This document shows, in pieces, positions 34,953 to 38,553 of a stretch of DNA of 38,553 nt. The notes under the pieces are model-generated. The model had not been told where the DNA came from. It saw nothing but the letters and a program-made list of their open reading frames with translations, and did no database searches. This stretch comes from Flavicella sp037132785 (GTDB taxonomy: Bacteria; Bacteroidota; Bacteroidia; Flavobacteriales; Flavobacteriaceae), in the NCBI RefSeq assembly GCF_037132785.1, contig NZ_JBAHZZ010000069.1, positions 1 through 38,553 of the forward strand, read 5' to 3'. Position 1 is the stretch's first letter. The number at the start of each line of letters is the position of its first letter. The translations under genes were made by a program, and so were the position numbers.

Positions 34953-35003
34953 ATGCTTGCTTTTTATTAAAAAATAAGATAGTGAATTGACGCCATAAAT
35001 AAG

Positions 35004-36059
35004 TTATAGTTCGGTATTAAAATACACTTTGTAAAAATGCATTTGTTTTTCTTCGTCGAATCCTTTTTCTAAAAACTCTTTAGAAGAAGCAAGGTTTTCT
35101 AAATCTAGTTTGATTTGAATATGTGTATCTAGTTTGATCTCGCTTTTTATTTTTCTTTTCTGAGATTCAAAGACAGAGTTTGAAACTTCAAATTCGTCCC
35201 AAAATCCGATTTGTTTTTTTTCTTCAAACAGTTCTTTGTATTCAATAAAAGCGTTTCGAATGCTATCATTGTTCTTAAAAACCTGAGCCTCAAATTCTTT
35301 TGGACTAGCAATATCCTTTTCTGCGAAATAACCTAAGGTTGTGCTTAAAAAATCCGCTTGTTCTTGTTTTCCTAACTCTTCCTTGACAACCGTATTAGAA
35401 AAAGACTTACACATATCTAAAAAATGCTTAGTTTGTGCATTATCATCATCTGCAAAATCGATATTTAAAAAATGTTGCTTCCAATAAGCAGCATCATAAT
35501 TATTGTTATCAATACTTAAAACGGTAAAACCATTTTCTTTTTCCGTATTTAAAATCAAACAGCCTTTGTCAATTTTTCCAGGATTTATTCCTTTGTCAAT
35601 ACCGAGAGATATTTCTTTGCCTTCGATAAAGGTTTGAAAAAAGGGAGTTCTTTTTTCTATTTTTAAAATTCCTATCGCATCTACTAATTCTCCTTTGATA
35701 AAGATATCTGAGAAATAGGAAACAATTAAATCTCCGGTTTTTATTTGTGGATAAGATGATTGTTCAAAAAGATGTTTTGCTATATGTTTACTATTATCAA
35801 TAAAGGTATTTGGATCGTTAAAAGTATCAGCACAATAGGTAAACATTTCGTTCATAGAAAGATGTGTCGCATGCTGAAAGTTGTAAAACTCATTGATTTT
35901 TCCAAAAGGCTTTAAGCTCATTGAAAACAATAATTTATAAAGCTCTTCGTCTTCGGTATTTAGCAGTTTTTCTGAATAAACATTTTCTTTTTCAGTATGC
36001 TTATTCCCAATCTTATGAAGGATGGTTTGACTTATAAATGTTTCTTCTGTTTGAATCAT
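35004..36059 (-). CDS. Nucleoid-associated protein, NdpA/YejK family
   Basis: The 351-residue cytoplasmic protein resembles the 37-kDa nucleoid-associated family (YejK/NdpA). Supporting features are FYNFQHATHLSMNEMFTYCA near residues 62-80, a central QIKTGDLIVSYFSDIFIKGE with the following beta segments, and GIDKGINPGKIDKGCLILN. Family members bind DNA, but their role is poorly known; some are linked to phage and stress responses. It lies after a terminator that separates it from glnS, so it is probably transcribed from its own start. No exact promoter element was found in the 49-base gap. Confidence 0.8.
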   Translation of the reverse strand: MIQTEETFISQTILHKIGNKHTEKENVYSEKLLNTEDEELYKLLFSMSLKPFGKINEFYNFQHATHLSMNEMFTYCADTFNDPNTFIDNSKHIAKHLFEQSSYPQIKTGDLIVSYFSDIFIKGELVDAIGILKIEKRTPFFQTFIEGKEISLGIDKGINPGKIDKGCLILNTEKENGFTVLSIDNNNYDAAYWKQHFLNIDFADDDNAQTKHFLDMCKSFSNTVVKEELGKQEQADFLSTTLGYFAEKDIASPKEFEAQVFKNNDSIRNAFIEYKELFEEKKQIGFWDEFEVSNSVFESQKRKIKSEIKLDTHIQIKLDLENLASSKEFLEKGFDEEKQMHFYKVYFNTEL

Positions 36060-36075
36060 AAAATAGGTGTAATTA

Positions 36076-36103
36076 AAAAATGCAGTAATAAAACTGCATT
36101 TTT
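36076..36103 (-). terminator. Rho-independent terminator after glnS
   Basis: AAAAATGCAG (36076-36085) and CTGCATTTTT (36094-36103) form a 10-bp stem around an eight-base loop, six bases past the glnS stop. On the minus strand the hairpin is followed by a run of T. Confidence 0.8.
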
Positions 36104-36108
36104 CTAAT

Positions 36109-38196
36109 TTATAAATTTTCTTCTAAAACCCCTCTTATATAAGAGTTCTTGTCTTCTGTCTTTAAGTTTTGCAATAGTTCGTCAAATGTTTTGCGCAACC
36201 AAATATTACTCAATACATATCTAATGACTTCAACTTTTATGGTCGAGTTATTAGACCCCAAGCTCATTTTTATAAACTTAGCAAAGTTCTCGTCTTCTTT
36301 TGTTTCTATATTTGGCAATACCAACAAACAAGCCAATAGTTCTTTATTTGACTTTGCAGTAAAGAATGCAGTTGACAAAACTTCAAAAGGAATATTTTTT
36401 GACAGGTTAGATAATTCAAGCCTAAAAGCATCTCTTTCTTCATCGTTTCTTGCTTTTAAAAATTTACTAGCTATAGGACCAACTTTTTCAAAATTTTCAT
36501 TTTTAGCAGGTGCGGCAGCTTTCTTTTCTTGTTTAGCCCAAGAGTCTGTTAATGCAACGGTTCTATTAAATACCAATTGCTCAGAAGAACTATCTGAATC
36601 AGTACAGAAATATCCCTTACGTTGAAATTGATATTTGTTTCCTGTTTGTGTGTTTTGTATACTAGGCTCAACAAAAGCAGTTCCAATGGTTAAAGAGTTC
36701 GGGTTAATAAATTCCTTAAAATCTTTGTCTTTATGTCCATCAGGAGCTTCATCAGTAAATAATCTATCATACAATCTAACTTCCGCTTTTATAGCGTGTG
36801 CAATTGAAACCCAGTGTAAAGTTCCTTTTACTCTACGTTTGCTGGCTTCTGTTCCGCTACCACTTTTAGAGTCTTCATCATAAATACAATGAACTTCTGT
36901 GATATTTCCTTCTGCGTCTTTTATAACGTCGTTGGCTTTTATAATATAAGTGTTCTTTAAACGAACTTCTCCTCCGAGTTTTAATCTAAAGAATTTTTTA
37001 TTTGCTTGTTCTCTAAAATCTTCCTTTTCAATATAAATTTCTTTCGAGAAAGGAACCTCCCTAGTTCCAGCATTTTCATCTTCAGGATTATTTTCAGCAG
37101 TTACCCATTCCTCTTTACCTTTAGGATAATTGGTAATAACCAATTTTAAAGGGTTTAATACAGCCATAACTCTTGGTGCGGTTTTGTTTAGATCATCTTT
37201 GATACAATATTCTAACAAGGCAACATCCGTAACGTTTTCTCTTTTAGAAATACCTGCAGTTTCACTAAATTTTCTGATAGATTCAGGCGTATAACCTCTT
37301 CTTCTTAAACCCGAAATTGTTGGCATTCGTGGGTCATCCCAGCCATTTACAACTCCTTCCTCAACAATTTTCAATAATTTACGCTTACTCATTACAGTAT
37401 AACTTAAATTTCTACGTGCAAATTCACGTTGTTTAGGTCTTTGTTTAGAAGTGTCAATTACTTGATCAACATACCAATCGTATAATTCTCTATGACTATT
37501 AAATTCTAATGTACAGATAGAATGAGAAATTTGCTCCAGATAATCAGATTCACCATGAGTCCAATCATACATTGGGTAAATACACCAGTCGAAACCCGTT
37601 CTGTGGTGTTCTTTTTTAAGGATACGATACATAATAGGATCACGCATATGCATATTTACATGCTGCATGTCTATTTTTGCTCTTAAAATATGAGTTCCTT
37701 CATCAAAATCGCCATTTTTCATTTTTAAAAAAAGGTTCAAATTTTCTTCTATAGAACGATCTCTATTCGGACCATTCACTCCTGGCTTCTTTGGAGTTCC
37801 TTTTTGAAGAGCCATTTCTTCTGAAGATTGATTGTCCACATAAGCCTTACCTTCTTTGATTAATTCAGTAGCCCAATCATAGAGTTGTTGGAAATAATCT
37901 GAAGAGAAAAATTCTTTATCCCATTGAAAACCTAACCATTGTACATCTTTTCGAATAGCATCTACATATTCTTGCTCTTCTTTTGCAGGGTTTGTATCGT
38001 CAAAACGTAAATTTACAGGTGCACCGTACTTTAATCCTAAACCGAAATTTAAGCAAATCGAAGCTGCATGCCCTATATGTAAATACCCATTGGGTTCTGG
38101 TGGAAAACGAAAACGTAATTTATCTTTTGACAAACCATTGTTTAAATCTTCTTCAATGATTTGTTCTAGAAAGTTTAAAGATTTTTTTTCTGACAT
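36109..38196 (-). CDS. glnS: Glutaminyl-tRNA synthetase with C-terminal extension
   Basis: GlnRS charges tRNA-Gln directly in the cytoplasm. From the ATG at 38196 it has 695 residues; three more codons lead only to a TTG. The class I core shows PPEPNGYLHIGHA with HIGH at 40-43 and the KMSKS variant VMSKR at 268-272. The YDWTHGESDYLE and TLEFNSHRELYDWY stretches are diagnostic of GlnRS over GluRS. The two anticodon-binding beta-barrels run to about residue 555 (VALTDSWAK). An Ala/Lys-rich linker and about 125 further helical residues follow, which the roughly 550-residue E. coli enzyme lacks. The gene ends at its own terminator. Confidence 0.96.
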   Translation of the reverse strand: MSEKKSLNFLEQIIEEDLNNGLSKDKLRFRFPPEPNGYLHIGHAASICLNFGLGLKYGAPVNLRFDDTNPAKEEQEYVDAIRKDVQWLGFQWDKEFFSSDYFQQLYDWATELIKEGKAYVDNQSSEEMALQKGTPKKPGVNGPNRDRSIEENLNLFLKMKNGDFDEGTHILRAKIDMQHVNMHMRDPIMYRILKKEHHRTGFDWCIYPMYDWTHGESDYLEQISHSICTLEFNSHRELYDWYVDQVIDTSKQRPKQREFARRNLSYTVMSKRKLLKIVEEGVVNGWDDPRMPTISGLRRRGYTPESIRKFSETAGISKRENVTDVALLEYCIKDDLNKTAPRVMAVLNPLKLVITNYPKGKEEWVTAENNPEDENAGTREVPFSKEIYIEKEDFREQANKKFFRLKLGGEVRLKNTYIIKANDVIKDAEGNITEVHCIYDEDSKSGSGTEASKRRVKGTLHWVSIAHAIKAEVRLYDRLFTDEAPDGHKDKDFKEFINPNSLTIGTAFVEPSIQNTQTGNKYQFQRKGYFCTDSDSSSEQLVFNRTVALTDSWAKQEKKAAAPAKNENFEKVGPIASKFLKARNDEERDAFRLELSNLSKNIPFEVLSTAFFTAKSNKELLACLLVLPNIETKEDENFAKFIKMSLGSNNSTIKVEVIRYVLSNIWLRKTFDELLQNLKTEDKNSYIRGVLEENL

Positions 38197-38227
38197 CTTT
38201 AACAAGTTGAAATGTTAATTAAAGACA

Positions 38228-38235
38228 CAAATTTA
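38228..38235 (-). promoter_or_regulatory. Candidate -7 element of glnS
   Basis: On the minus strand this reads TAAATTTG, an exact TAnnTTTG match ending 31 bases before the glnS ATG. No TTG is present at the standard distance upstream. Confidence 0.4.
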
Positions 38236-38290
38236 AAGAAATTAAGGCGAATAGAAATGTTTTTAAAGAGGGAAATTTTTCGAAAAATGA

Positions 38291-38383
38291 TTTTATACGG
38301 TATCGGGTTTAATACCTCAAGACTTACTTCCTACGAAAAAAGCGGTAATCTTTGAAGATGAGTTTGCCCTGGGACTTTCGTAA
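38291..38383 (+). other. Orphan 3' reading-frame tail (possible gene remnant)
   Basis: After a TGA at 38288 the plus strand keeps an open frame of 30 codons to TAA at 38381-38383. It ends with KKAVIFEDEFALGLS, which looks more like a real protein end than random AT-rich translation. There is no start codon. It may be the tail of a gene cut by the neighbouring insertion. I do not recognise the family. Confidence 0.3.
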
Positions 38384-38414
38384 ATAGGCTAGAACTAGCA
38401 ATAAATTATATACA

Positions 38415-38431
38415 TTGTGCCTGTTGCACAA
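38415..38431. repeat. Short inverted repeat, possible insertion-sequence end
   Basis: TTGTGC (38415-38420) and GCACAA (38426-38431) flank a five-base centre, 61 bases before the transposase ATG. GC-richer than its surroundings, it may be the left terminal repeat of the element. The partner at the other end is outside the window. Confidence 0.4.
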
Positions 38432-38492
38432 CTCTGTTGATAAAGACAAGAATCTAAGGTAAAAGAAGCTTCATTTTTCCTTAACTTTAGTT

Positions 38493-38553
38493 ATGCAAGG
38501 CAAAAAAGAGTACCAAGAAAAATTATTTGCCCATTTTCAATTAAGTGAGCGAA
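38493..38553 (+). CDS. Transposase N-terminus, IS1182-like (partial, cut by window edge)
   Basis: The ATG at 38493 opens a frame of 20 codons that runs off the right edge. It reads MQGKKEYQEKLFAHFQLSER, which resembles the start of IS1182-type (IS5 superfamily) transposases, where a MQGKK start is followed by VPxxNFYRRL. Only the start can be seen, so the call depends on this short match and the element could be complete or broken beyond the window. Confidence 0.6.
   Translation, partial: MQGKKEYQEKLFAHFQLSER

Larger units (their letters stand above)
38197..38492. other. Spacer between glnS and the right-edge transposase
   Basis: This 296-base stretch holds a glnS promoter element, a 30-residue orphan frame tail at 38291-38383 and a palindromic site at 38415-38431, listed separately. 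No complete gene is present. Confidence 0.5.

Noticed and set aside
1..38553. CRISPR arrays, tRNA or rRNA genes
   Set aside because: No regularly spaced direct repeats and no cloverleaf or rRNA-like sequence were recognised by eye in the intergenic stretches; a tRNAscan run was not possible.

Overview
The window is AT-rich DNA from a member of the Bacteroidota, most likely a flavobacterium. The evidence is the alternative complex III (ActABCDEF) operon fused to an aa3 oxidase, DUF4837 and SPOR-domain companions typical of Flavobacteriia, promoter elements of the TAnnTTTG type, and a lack of strong Shine-Dalgarno sequences. Most of the window is core chromosome. Accessory or decaying DNA lies at both edges and around trpS.

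Layout: (1) 1-86, the start of a transposase cut by the window edge. (2) 475-4436, a two-gene accessory patch: a membrane-spanning protein that joins a PI-PLC-like region and a LamG domain outside the cell to a SARP-like winged-helix regulator inside it, followed by a Tat-exported GH109-type glycosidase. (3) 4595-15713, minus strand, the respiratory operon actA-B-C-D-E-F-coxB-coxA, which carries electrons from menaquinol to oxygen. It has a candidate promoter upstream of actA and a perfect 26-bp hairpin after coxA. (4) 16194-16559, a divergent SPOR-like protein. (5) 16560-19485, a decayed leucine-rich-repeat gene, then intact trpS, then a nonsense-interrupted transposase fragment. (6) 19486-19875, a small secreted protein built almost wholly of 14-residue repeats. 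(7) 19933-26623, housekeeping genes: gdhA, pheS with a translationally coupled small unknown gene, a secreted lactonase-fold protein, gpsA and a flippase. (8) 26625-32726, minus strand, a compact five-gene run: acyl-CoA synthetase, xth, OmpA-like lipoprotein, LysM lytic transglycosylase and DUF4837 lipoprotein. (9) 33099-38196, minus strand: glnS with a C-terminal extension, a nucleoid-associated protein, dut and a serine hydrolase. (10) 38291-38553, a short orphan reading-frame tail and the start of a second, different transposase.

The genes that clearly work together are the ActA-F and CoxB/CoxA set, which is known in flavobacteria as a supercomplex. The envelope genes ompA-like, mltD-like and DUF4837 probably serve cell-wall upkeep. 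The most unusual object is the PLC-like/LamG/transmembrane/SARP-like regulator at 475-2910: a one-protein signalling path from a possible glycan- or lipid-sensing exterior to DNA. No CRISPR array, rRNA or tRNA gene was recognised. All calls come from reading the sequence; no database search was run.
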